Shown: one piece after another, positions 8,835-17,907 of the stretch
Numbering within the stretch: the first letter of the stretch is position 1
Layout of the letters: each line of letters starts with the position of its first letter
Source of the DNA: JABAAI01 sp965261955
Lineage (GTDB): Bacteria > Spirochaetota > Leptospiria > Leptospirales > Leptonemataceae
Reading direction: 5' to 3'
Length of the DNA: 64,000 bases
NCBI GenBank assembly: GCA_965261955.1
Contig: CBDHEM010000069.1
Location: 1,426,001-1,490,000, forward strand
The notes under the pieces: model-generated
What the model saw: the letters and a program-made list of their open reading frames with translations, nothing else
Databases searched by the model: none
What the model was told of the DNA's origin: nothing
Made by a program: the position numbers and the translations under genes

Positions 8835-9400
8835 AGGCCTGCTCTCTAGTCTAACAATTCTTTGTAAGAGTCTCGTTCGTAAAGCAAATAGCTGTCATCA
8901 TTTATTTATGAGTACTGCTATACGATTGGCAAGAGGCTTCTTTTTCCTCTGGAGGCTCTTTCTCTGCTTGGAGCAGGGCGACCAAAACGAGTACTTCCCA
9001 ATCGAGTACTTCTTCGATAAGTGTCACCTCGAAACCTTCCGGTTCTACTTTTCGCTATCGCGTGCGAGCCTGTAAAGATGTCAGTAGCTCCCAAGCAGTT
9101 AGGGCTTGAGGATAAAAGGGAAAATCGCCCTCCTTTGAGGGCTGGACAGTAATCGATAGATATCTTATTTGTGGCTTCCCAAGCAATATCTATCTTGCTT
9201 ATTTTGTATTACAATAATAGACCCAAAGTTATCTCTCCGTTTAGAGAGATATTTGAGCTAAAAAGCCTGTTTTTTGTTCATGTGAGATGCGTTTTTTGAG
9301 GCTATGCCCTAAAAGCATAAAATCAAATTTTACTTTGTGTATTACTGTCCAATTCTCTATTTTTCTACATGTTTTTATTGACCATAAATGCAAGGAAAAG
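8835..9400. other. Divergent intergenic region with an unexplained higher-GC block
   Basis: This lies between ribD (minus) and hrcA (plus). From about 8905 to 9200 the base composition is visibly less AT-rich than the flanks. On the minus strand one frame stays open from 9208 to the stop at 8918 (96 codons) but has no ATG. A second minus frame reads well except for one TAG, and a plus frame gives 55 codons from ATG 8909. GATAGATAT (9157-9165) pairs with ATATCTATC (9186-9194). It may be a decayed gene or a structured RNA; I recognise neither. Confidence 0.4.
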
Positions 9401-9416
9401 AAGCATGACCTTGGTA

Positions 9417-9443
9417 TTGGCACTCTCCTGCTGAGAGTGCCAG
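9417..9443 (+). promoter_or_regulatory. CIRCE operator (HrcA binding site)
   Basis: TTGGCACTC-N9-GAGTGCCAG, against the CIRCE consensus TTAGCACTC-N9-GAGTGCTAA. The two arms are complementary and the 9-nt spacer is exactly canonical. It ends 8 bp before the hrcA ATG, so HrcA should repress its own operon here until heat or unfolded protein titrates GroEL, as is known for this regulon. Confidence 0.93.
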
Positions 9444-9451
9444 ATTTCAGT

Positions 9452-10540
9452 ATGACTTATTTTACATATCCAAAAAGCATCTCCCGTGATCTGCTTGGCC
9501 ACCCTCCCAATACGAAGAATTCTGTGGCTGGAGATCGTTCTGGGAGGATACTCCAGCTTTTGGTCGAGGGTCATATACAAAATGCAGTACCCGTTAGTAG
9601 TTCATATCTAACTAAACAGCCGCAAATACATCTAAGTTCTGCTACTATTCGTTCCGTATTAGCCAAACTGGAAGTAATGGGTTATCTTTTCTCTCCACAT
9701 CGCAGTGCTGGACGCATTCCAACTGAAAAAGCATATCGTTATTATATAGACCATGTAACGCCTCTTCCTCGGGAAGAAATGCGAAAAGAAGAGAAGTATA
9801 TACAAAAGGAATATTTGAAGAAAAACCTTGCGATTGAAGATATACTCACAACAACAGCAAATATACTTAGTATACTAACCAATTATGCCGCATTAATTCT
9901 AGGCCCACCCTGTAATAAATTAGTTCTAAAGCATATCGAACTGATTGATATGGGAGCAGAAGAAGTCTTATGTATTTTTGTAACCCGGTCTGGTAAGGTA
10001 CTCTCATCTAAAATATTCTTAGAAGAACGTATCCCAGAAAATATACTGCGATCTATTTCACGCCAACTGAACCAAAATTTTCAAGGCATAGAATTGAATG
10101 AAGTATATAATCGTTTACAGGACGAGTGGGAAGTATCCACTGATGAATCATATAAAATGATAGTTAGTACACTAAAAAGGAATTTTTCTGCACTTTCTGG
10201 AGAAAGGGGAGTTTATCAGGAAGGTTTTGATCAACTTCGCTCTTGTATCAGTAAAGATGGGTTACGAAGACTCGAAGAAATCATAGAAAAAGGTGAGTTA
10301 GCCGAAATTATTTCTTGTGAATCAGACAATAGAAGAGGGGTTCATGTAGCCATTGCTGGGGAAAGCGATGAACGCCTCACAGGAATTTCTATTATATCAG
10401 GAAACTATCAAATGGGAGAGAAATCAATTGGAACGGTCAACGTTATAGGCCCTAATCGCATGCCCTATAGCCGTATAATAACTTTAGTAGAATATGTTCG
10501 TAAACTGATATCAAACATGGCAACAAAACTGAGTAATTAG
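9452..10540 (+). CDS. hrcA: Heat-inducible transcription repressor HrcA
   Basis: 362 aa from the ATG just after the CIRCE element. The frame is open back to 9287, but that extension would place the operator inside the coding region. The N-terminal winged helix contains ILQLLVEGHIQNAVPVSSSY, LSSATIRSVLAKLEVMGYL and HRSAGRIPTEKAYRYYID, all signature HrcA blocks. The C-terminal part ends with the conserved GPNRMPYSRIITLVEYV. It represses the hrcA-grpE-dnaK-dnaJ operon through CIRCE. The gap to grpE is 69 bp. Confidence 0.95.
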   Translation: MTYFTYPKSISRDLLGHPPNTKNSVAGDRSGRILQLLVEGHIQNAVPVSSSYLTKQPQIHLSSATIRSVLAKLEVMGYLFSPHRSAGRIPTEKAYRYYIDHVTPLPREEMRKEEKYIQKEYLKKNLAIEDILTTTANILSILTNYAALILGPPCNKLVLKHIELIDMGAEEVLCIFVTRSGKVLSSKIFLEERIPENILRSISRQLNQNFQGIELNEVYNRLQDEWEVSTDESYKMIVSTLKRNFSALSGERGVYQEGFDQLRSCISKDGLRRLEEIIEKGELAEIISCESDNRRGVHVAIAGESDERLTGISIISGNYQMGEKSIGTVNVIGPNRMPYSRIITLVEYVRKLISNMATKLSN

Positions 10541-10609
10541 AAATGCCTTTTAAGGAAGAATTTATTAATTAGAATACAGTATTGAACAAACTGGATATAG
10601 AACGCCCTT

Positions 10610-11308
10610 ATGAAAGAAATCAACGAAAAAGAAAATAATAAACAGGAAAATACGAACCTTTCATCAGAATCAAAGAAAATAGTTGGTCAATTTGATCGAG
10701 AAGAGGACGATACAAATCATACCATAGAACACCATAGCCGTGATGAAAATATTGTAAACGCTGAGAACTTAAATCATGGTACTAAGAATGAAGATAACCA
10801 AGGTGAAGAAAAAAAGGTAGAGAAAACGGAGGCAAGCATAGAGGAAGCCTTAAAGGAGATCGGAACATTAAAGGAAGCTTGGGCTAGGGAAAGAGCTGAG
10901 TTTATGAACTATCGCAAAAGAATTGGCCAAGAACGTCAAAAACAAGTCGAAGATAATGTCGCAAACTTTTTATCTGACCTTTTACCTGCCCTAGATAATT
11001 TAGATCAAGTATTGAGTATAAAAACAGAAAGCCCTGAGGGAGAACAATTTAGAGAAGGCATATCAATGATCCAAAAAAAGATTAGAGACATTCTACAAAA
11101 GAAAGACATACATGTGTTTCATCCTTTGGACGAGGAATTTAATCCGCAAGGAATGGAAGCCATTGCATTTGAAGAAAGGGTTGATTTGAATAAAGATACC
11201 ATCATAGAGGTTTATCAGCCCGGTTATTTTCAACAGGGAGATGATGGTAAAAGAAATTTTATTCGTGCAGCTCGTGTACGTGTGGGAAAACCTGTTAGTC
11301 AGAAGTAA
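10610..11308 (+). CDS. grpE: Nucleotide exchange factor GrpE
   Basis: 232 aa. A long, charged, poorly conserved N-terminus (about 75 residues, rich in Glu, Asn and Lys) leads into the coiled-coil helix, then LLPALDNLDQVL and the C-terminal beta domain with FNPQGMEAIAF and VYQPGYFQQG. It releases ADP from DnaK in the folding cycle. Second gene of the CIRCE-controlled operon. Confidence 0.94.
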   Translation: MKEINEKENNKQENTNLSSESKKIVGQFDREEDDTNHTIEHHSRDENIVNAENLNHGTKNEDNQGEEKKVEKTEASIEEALKEIGTLKEAWARERAEFMNYRKRIGQERQKQVEDNVANFLSDLLPALDNLDQVLSIKTESPEGEQFREGISMIQKKIRDILQKKDIHVFHPLDEEFNPQGMEAIAFEERVDLNKDTIIEVYQPGYFQQGDDGKRNFIRAARVRVGKPVSQK

Positions 11309-11367
11309 GAAAATTCTAAAATAAATAAAGTTATCATTTAAAATAAAATCAAAAGAGGTAAAAAATC

Positions 11368-13332
11368 ATGGCAAAAGAAAAAATCATTGGAATAGACTTA
11401 GGAACAACAAACTCATGTGTTGCTGTAATGGAAGGCGGTGAGGCAACTGTTTTACAAAACGCGGAGGGAACTCGCACAACACCATCTATAGTTGGTTTTA
11501 CAGCAGATGATGAGCGACTTGTAGGTCAAATAGCAAAAAACCAAGCTATTACAAATGCAAAAAATACAGTTCGTTCAATTAAGCGTTTTATGGGAATGAG
11601 ATATTCAGAGCTAAAGAAAGAAGCAGAGCGCATACCCTACAAACTAAATCGTTCTGGTTCTGATGGCATAAAAGTGGATACCGATCATGGAAGCTTTGCC
11701 CCACAGGAAATTTCTGCAATCATCCTACAAAAAATGAAACAAACAGCAGAAGACTACTTAGGACAAAAAATATCAAAAGCTGTCATTACTGTCCCTGCTT
11801 ACTTCAATGATGAACAGCGTCAGGCTACAAAAGATGCCGGACGTATAGCGGGTTTGGAAGTAGAACGCATCATCAATGAACCAACAGCTGCAGCCCTTTC
11901 TTATGGCTTAGATCGTAAAAATAAGAATATGACCATTGCGGTATATGATCTAGGTGGTGGAACATTTGATATTTCTGTTCTAGAGTTAGGGGATGGTGTC
12001 TTTGAAGTAAAATCAACGAATGGAGATACCCACTTAGGAGGTGATGACCTTGATCAAGTCATTATTGATTGGATGGTGGAAGAATTCAAAAAAGAGAATG
12101 CTATTGATGTGTCTAAGGACCTTATGGCTCTGCAACGCTTAAAAGAGGCGGCAGAAAAAGCAAAAATAGAACTTTCAGGAACAACACAAGCTCAAATTAA
12201 TATTCCCTTTGTAACGGCAGACCAGAGTGGTCCTCGTCATTTGAACTTAAGCCTTTCTCGTTCCAAGTTCGATCAATTAACAAATGGTCTTGTTGAAAGG
12301 ACACGTAAACCTTGTGAGGATGCTCTAAAAGATGCCGGGATAAGCTCTAGCCAAATTGATGAAGTTATCTTAGTTGGAGGCTCCACTCGTATACCAGCCG
12401 TACAAGAACTTGTTAAAAAAATTTTCGGACAGGAACCGGGTAAGTCTGTTAACCCAGACGAGGTCGTAGCGATTGGTGCGGCAATCCAAGGCGGTGTTCT
12501 TGCTGGAGAAGTTTCTGACGTTTTACTTCTCGATGTAACACCCTTGTCTTTAGGTATTGAAACCCTTGGGGGAGTTATGACTCGTCTGATCGAAAGAAAC
12601 ACCACAATCCCAACTCGTAAGGCTCAAATTTTTTCCACGGCAGCCGATAACCAAACAGCTGTATCTGTCCACGTTTTACAAGGAGAGAGAGAAATGGCTC
12701 AAGGGAATCGAACTTTGGCACGATTCGATCTTGTCGGTATACCATCTGCACCACGAGGTGTACCACAAGTTGAAGTCAGTTTTGATATAGATGCTAATGG
12801 TATTGCACATGTCTCTGCTAAAGATCTGGGAACAGGTAAGGAGCAAAAGATACGAGTAGAAAGCTCTAGTAGTCTTTCCGAAGACGAAATTAAAAAAATG
12901 GTTACTGATGCAGAAAGTAATCAAAGTAAGGATACGGAGGCACGAGAATTAGCTGAGGCTCGTAACGAGGCAGATAACTTTACCTATACTCTCGAACGTT
13001 CTTTGGGAGAAGCTGGTGATAAAATTCCTCCCGAAGAAAAAAAGAAAGCGGAAGATGTTATTAAAAAAACACGAGACGCACTTGCCTCAAATGATAAAGA
13101 TCGCATAGTAGTAGCTCGTGACGAGATCCAGCAAGTCGCTGGAGATCTTGCTCAGAAAATCTATGCAGCGACAGGAGGTGAACAAGCAAACGCCTCTGCT
13201 TCTACCCAAGCTACATCAGAGAATAATGGCTCGACCGGAAGTAAAGCCTCTGATGCTGGTGCTAGCAACTCTGCTAATAAAGAAAAAGTTGTCGATGCTG
13301 ACTATACGGTGGTAGAAGATGAGAAAAAGTAA
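11368..13332 (+). CDS. dnaK: Chaperone DnaK (Hsp70)
   Basis: 654 aa with a GAGG ribosome binding site nearby. The ATPase domain opens with IGIDLGTTNSCVAVMEGG and has AVYDLGGGTFDISVLE and VGGSTRIPAVQELV. The substrate-binding domain holds DVTPLSLGIETLGG. The tail is Ala/Ser/Asn-rich and ends VVDADYTVVEDEKK, as is common in bacterial DnaK. ATP-dependent folding chaperone working with DnaJ and GrpE in the same operon. Confidence 0.97.
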   Translation: MAKEKIIGIDLGTTNSCVAVMEGGEATVLQNAEGTRTTPSIVGFTADDERLVGQIAKNQAITNAKNTVRSIKRFMGMRYSELKKEAERIPYKLNRSGSDGIKVDTDHGSFAPQEISAIILQKMKQTAEDYLGQKISKAVITVPAYFNDEQRQATKDAGRIAGLEVERIINEPTAAALSYGLDRKNKNMTIAVYDLGGGTFDISVLELGDGVFEVKSTNGDTHLGGDDLDQVIIDWMVEEFKKENAIDVSKDLMALQRLKEAAEKAKIELSGTTQAQINIPFVTADQSGPRHLNLSLSRSKFDQLTNGLVERTRKPCEDALKDAGISSSQIDEVILVGGSTRIPAVQELVKKIFGQEPGKSVNPDEVVAIGAAIQGGVLAGEVSDVLLLDVTPLSLGIETLGGVMTRLIERNTTIPTRKAQIFSTAADNQTAVSVHVLQGEREMAQGNRTLARFDLVGIPSAPRGVPQVEVSFDIDANGIAHVSAKDLGTGKEQKIRVESSSSLSEDEIKKMVTDAESNQSKDTEARELAEARNEADNFTYTLERSLGEAGDKIPPEEKKKAEDVIKKTRDALASNDKDRIVVARDEIQQVAGDLAQKIYAATGGEQANASASTQATSENNGSTGSKASDAGASNSANKEKVVDADYTVVEDEKK

Positions 13333-13387
13333 AATTTTTATAAACGGTACTATTCTTCTTGAGAAAGAAATAGGCGACGCCTAGTAA

Positions 13388-14518
13388 ATGGCAGATAGAG
13401 ATTACTATGAAGTTTTGGGCATCGCAAAAAATGCCTCACCAGAGTCGATTAAAGGTGCTTACCGTAAACTTGCGATAAAGTTTCATCCCGATAAAAATCG
13501 TGGAGATAAAAAGACGGAAGAAAAGTTTAGGGAAGCAACAGAAGCGTATGAAGTACTCTCCGACCCACAAAAACGTTCCACTTACGATACCGTTGGCAAG
13601 GCAGGGTTAGGTGCTGGTGGAGGGGCTGGATATGGAAATAAGGCCTACACGGATTTCTCAGATATTTTTGGAGATATTGGAGATGTCTTTTCTGATTTTT
13701 TTGGAGGAGGAGGCATTGGATCTTGGGGAAGGGGGGGACGCCAAGAACGTGGTGCTGATCTACGCTATAACCTTGAAATTAGTTTAGAAGATGCGGCTTT
13801 AGGTAAAGAGTTTAAACTCCAAATACCCCGAGAAGAAACCTGTGACACCTGTAACGGAAGTCGAAGCCAGCCCGGCTCTCGTGTTGAAGAATGCCATACA
13901 TGTAATGGACTGGGGCAGGTCCGTCGTGCTCAAGGTTTTTTCTCAGTCACCACTACATGCCCTAGCTGTGCTGGTAGAGGAAAAATGATTCGTAACCCAT
14001 GTAAAGCTTGTAGGGGAAGTGGCTCTATTGAAAAAAACAGGACGCTACAAATTAAAGTTCCCCCAGGGGTTGAATCTGGTAGCCGCCTGAAAGTTCGTGG
14101 AGAAGGGGAAAGTGGGGCTGCTGGACTAGCTGGAGATTTATATGTTGTTATACATATTGCACAACATAATTTATTTGAACGCCAAGGAAATGATCTAATC
14201 CTTAATTTAGAAATTCCTCTCACTGTCGGTCTTCTTGGAAGTGAAGTTGAAATACCGACTATTGATGGAAAAAAAGTTAAAATGAGCATTCCCTCCGGGA
14301 GCAGAAGTGGACAGATCTTCCGTATAAGGGAAAAAGGTATGCCATATATGAATGGTTACAGAAAGGGAGATCAACATGTGATTGTTAGTTTCAAACTACC
14401 AAAGAATATGAGTAATAAAGCTATCAGCTTAACAAAAGAACTAGAAAAAGAGCTTAATAAAAATGGCCGAAATAGTAGCGACTATAGTAAAATTGAAGTG
14501 ATCTCTCGCAAAATATAG
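13388..14518 (+). CDS. dnaJ: Chaperone DnaJ (Hsp40)
   Basis: 376 aa, full length. The J domain (1-70) has the HPD triad in FHPDKNRGD. A Gly/Phe-rich linker follows, then four zinc motifs: CDTCNGSR, CHTCNGLG, CPSCAGRG and CKACRGSG. The first repeat has Arg where the usual CxxCxGxG has its last Gly; all eight cysteines are intact, so zinc binding should be kept. The C-terminal substrate domains follow. It stimulates DnaK ATPase. Last gene of the heat-shock operon, convergent with the next gene. Confidence 0.95.
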   Translation: MADRDYYEVLGIAKNASPESIKGAYRKLAIKFHPDKNRGDKKTEEKFREATEAYEVLSDPQKRSTYDTVGKAGLGAGGGAGYGNKAYTDFSDIFGDIGDVFSDFFGGGGIGSWGRGGRQERGADLRYNLEISLEDAALGKEFKLQIPREETCDTCNGSRSQPGSRVEECHTCNGLGQVRRAQGFFSVTTTCPSCAGRGKMIRNPCKACRGSGSIEKNRTLQIKVPPGVESGSRLKVRGEGESGAAGLAGDLYVVIHIAQHNLFERQGNDLILNLEIPLTVGLLGSEVEIPTIDGKKVKMSIPSGSRSGQIFRIREKGMPYMNGYRKGDQHVIVSFKLPKNMSNKAISLTKELEKELNKNGRNSSDYSKIEVISRKI

Positions 14519-14549
14519 TCTATTATAGCTAAGTATCCAAGTTTGTTCT

Positions 14550-15260
14550 CTATACAATTTTAGATACAATTTTAGCAATATAGGAAGGAACAATAGCCAT
14601 CTTTCTGGCGACGAGGATCTCTTGTTTTTCTTCTAGAGTTTTCTTCAACTGACTAATATAATTTTTTTGCGTGTGATATAAAAATATTTGATCATATATT
14701 TTTTTTGGTCTAATTCCATCTCTAAAATCGTTTGCTATTTCTTGTTCTTTCCCTTCTTTCTGTCGTAAATATTTTAAAAGAAATTGTATTTTTCGTTCGA
14801 TTTGATTATTTACAGGTCGCTTGATATCTTCTTTTTGAAAAGGGATTGGTAAAAAACTAACGTTTTTAAATGGGTCTTCTGTGATTTTAGATTTCTTCAT
14901 TCTATGAAACTCGATATGTATATGAGAGGAAAGATCTTTACAACTAGCTTGAGAAACAAAAAAAACATCATGGGAACGCAATTTGTGCCTATGAGCAACT
15001 TCCCATATATATTTTGGAGGTGTGATATTTCCTGTAGGCGAATTCTGAACAACCACAGGCCAATTTAATATTGGAAGAGAATAACAATCTTGCAGTCTTA
15101 TATTTAGCTTGTTTTGCTGCATGCACTCGAGTTCATAACAAGCCTTTAACCCCGACAGAGCTGTTCCCACTGTATCGATTTTAGGTGTTAAAACTTGCCA
15201 GTTATTATCTGGATTGAACCAAAGACCGTCAAAATCAAAGCAAGCTGCGATATTTTTCAT
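14550..15260 (-). CDS. Hypothetical protein, 236 aa
   Basis: I do not recognise this protein. It has no signal peptide or membrane segment. The N-terminal half has the pattern ACFDFDGLWFNPDNNW and a VVVQNSPTGNITPP segment; the second half is Lys/Glu/Gln-rich and probably helical (FLLKYLRQKEGKEQE and QLKKTLEEKQEILVARK). It starts 13 bp after the miaA stop on the same strand, so it is probably read with miaA. It is convergent with dnaJ. Confidence 0.6.
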   Translation of the reverse strand: MKNIAACFDFDGLWFNPDNNWQVLTPKIDTVGTALSGLKACYELECMQQNKLNIRLQDCYSLPILNWPVVVQNSPTGNITPPKYIWEVAHRHKLRSHDVFFVSQASCKDLSSHIHIEFHRMKKSKITEDPFKNVSFLPIPFQKEDIKRPVNNQIERKIQFLLKYLRQKEGKEQEIANDFRDGIRPKKIYDQIFLYHTQKNYISQLKKTLEEKQEILVARKMAIVPSYIAKIVSKIV

Positions 15261-15273
15261 ACTTTAGAAGAAA

Positions 15274-16209
15274 TTATAATTTATCCAATTTTTTCAAAAA
15301 CTCTTCTGACAAAATTATATCCAAACTATTTTCTTTTTTTAACCATGTTCTTTGTTTTTTTACATAGTGATAATGAGATTGTGCAATTTTGTATGCCAGT
15401 TCAGTATGTGAGGCTTGCTTTAAATATACTGCAAGTGCCTCTTGGCATCCAAGTGATGATAAACCAGCGCAAAAACTATACTTTTCATAAATAGCACCGA
15501 CCTCTTCAATTATACCTTCTTTCACCATTTTTTTTGCTCTTTCCAAAAGGGATATTCTGTGCTCGTGCGGCACAATATCTATCCAGAAGCCAGAAAAATG
15601 AAATTGATTACAGAATTTTTCTCTTTTTTGATGGGCGTTTAACCAAAAAGTTGTCCATTTTTTGCCACCAGAGGCATAAATAATCTCTAAAGCCCTTGTA
15701 ATTCGATAATTATCGTTAGGATGTATACAACCACTTTTTAATATGCCATCTTTACAAAGAGCTTTTGGATCGATCTCTTGTAAGAGTTTTAGCCGAGTTT
15801 CTGGTAATATTTGTTCCACCTTTTTACGTACTTCAGGGGGTGTGGCGATTGGGAACATTCCAGTTTTTAAAGCACGAAAATAAAAACCAGACCCCCCTGC
15901 TAATATTGGAATTTTATTGCGAGAAACTATATCATAAATTGCAACACTCGCTTTTGTTACAAACTGCCCGGCTGTAAATCTTTCTTTTGGAGAACAAATA
16001 GAAACCAAATGATGAATTAAATCCTTTTGTAAATTTTTCGGTGGAGCTGCTGTTGAAATTTCTAGCCCCTTGTAAATTTGCCGAGAATCACAAGAAACAA
16101 CTTCATATCGGTCAATATCTAATTGGCTTAATAGCTTAGTTTTACCTGAACCGGTAGGGCCAAGAAGTACAAAAACTTTGGGTATTTCATTTTGACTTTT
16201 TTGTTGCAT
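15274..16209 (-). CDS. miaA: tRNA dimethylallyltransferase
   Basis: 311 aa. P-loop GPTGSGKT (17-24), the DSRQIYKGLEISTA block that positions the catalytic Asp and substrates, and AGGSGFYFRAL, all typical of MiaA. The enzyme transfers an isopentenyl group to A37 of tRNAs reading UNN codons. The protein is complete. It follows nadB on the same strand, separated by a strong hairpin. Confidence 0.94.
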   Translation of the reverse strand: MQQKSQNEIPKVFVLLGPTGSGKTKLLSQLDIDRYEVVSCDSRQIYKGLEISTAAPPKNLQKDLIHHLVSICSPKERFTAGQFVTKASVAIYDIVSRNKIPILAGGSGFYFRALKTGMFPIATPPEVRKKVEQILPETRLKLLQEIDPKALCKDGILKSGCIHPNDNYRITRALEIIYASGGKKWTTFWLNAHQKREKFCNQFHFSGFWIDIVPHEHRISLLERAKKMVKEGIIEEVGAIYEKYSFCAGLSSLGCQEALAVYLKQASHTELAYKIAQSHYHYVKKQRTWLKKENSLDIILSEEFLKKLDKL

Positions 16210-16260
16210 GCAAATCTTGTAAAAATAAACAACACAACATCCATATCATAAAGCAACAAA

Positions 16261-16290
16261 TTGAACTTATTACAAGAATAATAAGTTCAA
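16261..16290 (-). terminator. Hairpin terminator at the end of nadB
   Basis: A perfect 12-bp stem, TTGAACTTATTA (16261-16272) with TAATAAGTTCAA (16279-16290), and a 6-nt loop. On the minus strand it is followed by TTTGTTGC. It includes the nadB stop codon and so would end the upstream operon before miaA. Confidence 0.6.
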
Positions 16291-17888
16291 AGAGAATGTG
16301 TCGACAGGGGATAATCCGCATTATAATGCAAGCCTCGGCTTTGTTTTCTAGATAATGCAGATGCTGTGATCAGATGGGAAATAAGTGATAAATTGCGTAA
16401 TTCTAGTATCTTGTTTTGAATAAACGTGCGACGATAATAATCTTCAATTTCTTGTCGTAGCAGTTGGATACGAGAATAGGCTCTTTCTAAACGTTTTTGT
16501 GAACGTGTAATGCCAACATAATTCCACATGATTTTTTGTATTTCTTCAAAATTATGTTGAACTAAAATCCATTCATCTGTGTTGACCAAGCCTTCTTTAA
16601 GCCAGCCACGTATTTTCATATTTTGACATTTTATCCTTTTTCGATTCAAATGCTTGGCAATGCGATCTGCAAAAACTAAACCCTCCAATAAACTATTGGA
16701 GGCTAAACGATTACCACCATGAACCCCCGTACAAGCAACTTCCCCTACAGCGTACAAAGAGGTTACATTCGTACAACCCCATAAGTCTGCTTTTACTCCC
16801 CCACACATGTAATGAGCTGCTGGGACAGTTGGAACTAAATCCAAAGCCAAATTGATTCCTTCTTTTTTCAAGTGCGTGTAAACATTGGGAAAATCTCTTT
16901 GAAGATTTTTTTTTGGTATATTCGTAGCATCTAACCAAACATGTTTTAGACCACTACGTTTTAGCTCTATGTCAATTGCCCGGGCAACAATATCTCTAGG
17001 TGCTAACTCTGCCCTCTCATCATGGTCTTTTAGAAAAGCATACTTTTTATTATTTCGTATCACAGCGCCTTGTCCTCGCAAAGCCTCCGTTAATAAAAAA
17101 ACTTTTCCGTGGTTTGTTCCTTCTTGATAAAAAGTTGTAGGGTGAAATTGATAAAACTCCATATTCATAATTTGAGCACCAGCACGAGACGCTAAAGCGA
17201 CGCCATCTCCTGTGGCTACACTCGAATTAGTAGTATGCTGGTAAACTTGACCGGCTCCACCTGTTGCCAATATCGTTGCACCTGCCTGTACAGGAAATAC
17301 TTCCCAAGTTTTTCTGTTGTACAAGTATGCACCATAACAACGCTTTTCTTGGCGAAAGGATATACTGCAAGTAACAAGGTCACCAGGAGTGATCAGCTCA
17401 ACTGCACTATGATGCTCCAAGATAGGGATACCTTTTTTATAAACTGCTTTCAAAAGTACTTCTTCAATTTCTTTACCAGTAAAATCTGTTGCATGGACGA
17501 TACGTTTTTGGCTATGCCCCCCTTCTCTACGAAGATCTAAATCACCAGCAGAATCTCGCATAAAACGAGCCCCTAAATCTAAAAGTCTTTGGATATGCAT
17601 TGGCCCTTCATTGACCAAAATTTCAACCGCATTTAAATCACACAAACCAGCACCAGCACTTAAAGTATCACTGATGTGGCTTTGAAAGGTATCTGCATCA
17701 TTTAAAACAGACGCAACCCCTCCTTGAGCATAATAAGTATTCGATTCAAAAGCATCGCCCTTAGTCACAAGCAAAACACTACCAAAATCTGAAAGTAAAT
17801 AAGCGAGATAAAGCCCTGATATCCCGCTTCCTAAAACAAGAAAATCGACACTATCCTGAAAAGAACGTGACTGTTTTCCTTTATCCAT
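16287..17888 (-). CDS. nadB: L-aspartate oxidase
   Basis: 533 aa. FAD dinucleotide motif GSGISGLYLAYLL near the N-terminus, then the NadB/succinate-dehydrogenase signature REGGHSQKRIVHATDFTG. Active-site region MNMEFYQFHPTTF, the HYMCGGVKADLWGCT block, and GVHGGNRLASNSLLEGLVFA. It oxidises aspartate to iminoaspartate, the first step of NAD synthesis. nadA and nadC are not in the window. It begins 19 bp after the protease gene, so the two are probably one transcript. Confidence 0.95.
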   Translation of the reverse strand: MDKGKQSRSFQDSVDFLVLGSGISGLYLAYLLSDFGSVLLVTKGDAFESNTYYAQGGVASVLNDADTFQSHISDTLSAGAGLCDLNAVEILVNEGPMHIQRLLDLGARFMRDSAGDLDLRREGGHSQKRIVHATDFTGKEIEEVLLKAVYKKGIPILEHHSAVELITPGDLVTCSISFRQEKRCYGAYLYNRKTWEVFPVQAGATILATGGAGQVYQHTTNSSVATGDGVALASRAGAQIMNMEFYQFHPTTFYQEGTNHGKVFLLTEALRGQGAVIRNNKKYAFLKDHDERAELAPRDIVARAIDIELKRSGLKHVWLDATNIPKKNLQRDFPNVYTHLKKEGINLALDLVPTVPAAHYMCGGVKADLWGCTNVTSLYAVGEVACTGVHGGNRLASNSLLEGLVFADRIAKHLNRKRIKCQNMKIRGWLKEGLVNTDEWILVQHNFEEIQKIMWNYVGITRSQKRLERAYSRIQLLRQEIEDYYRRTFIQNKILELRNLSLISHLITASALSRKQSRGLHYNADYPLSTHSL

Positions 17889-17907
17889 ATCGCTATATTT
17901 AGATAGA

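Noticed and set aside
8835..9286. RNase P RNA, tmRNA or SRP RNA upstream of hrcA
   Set aside because: I found none of the consensus blocks (for example GAAAGTCCGGGCT or the SRP tetraloop stem) on either strand. Left as unexplained.
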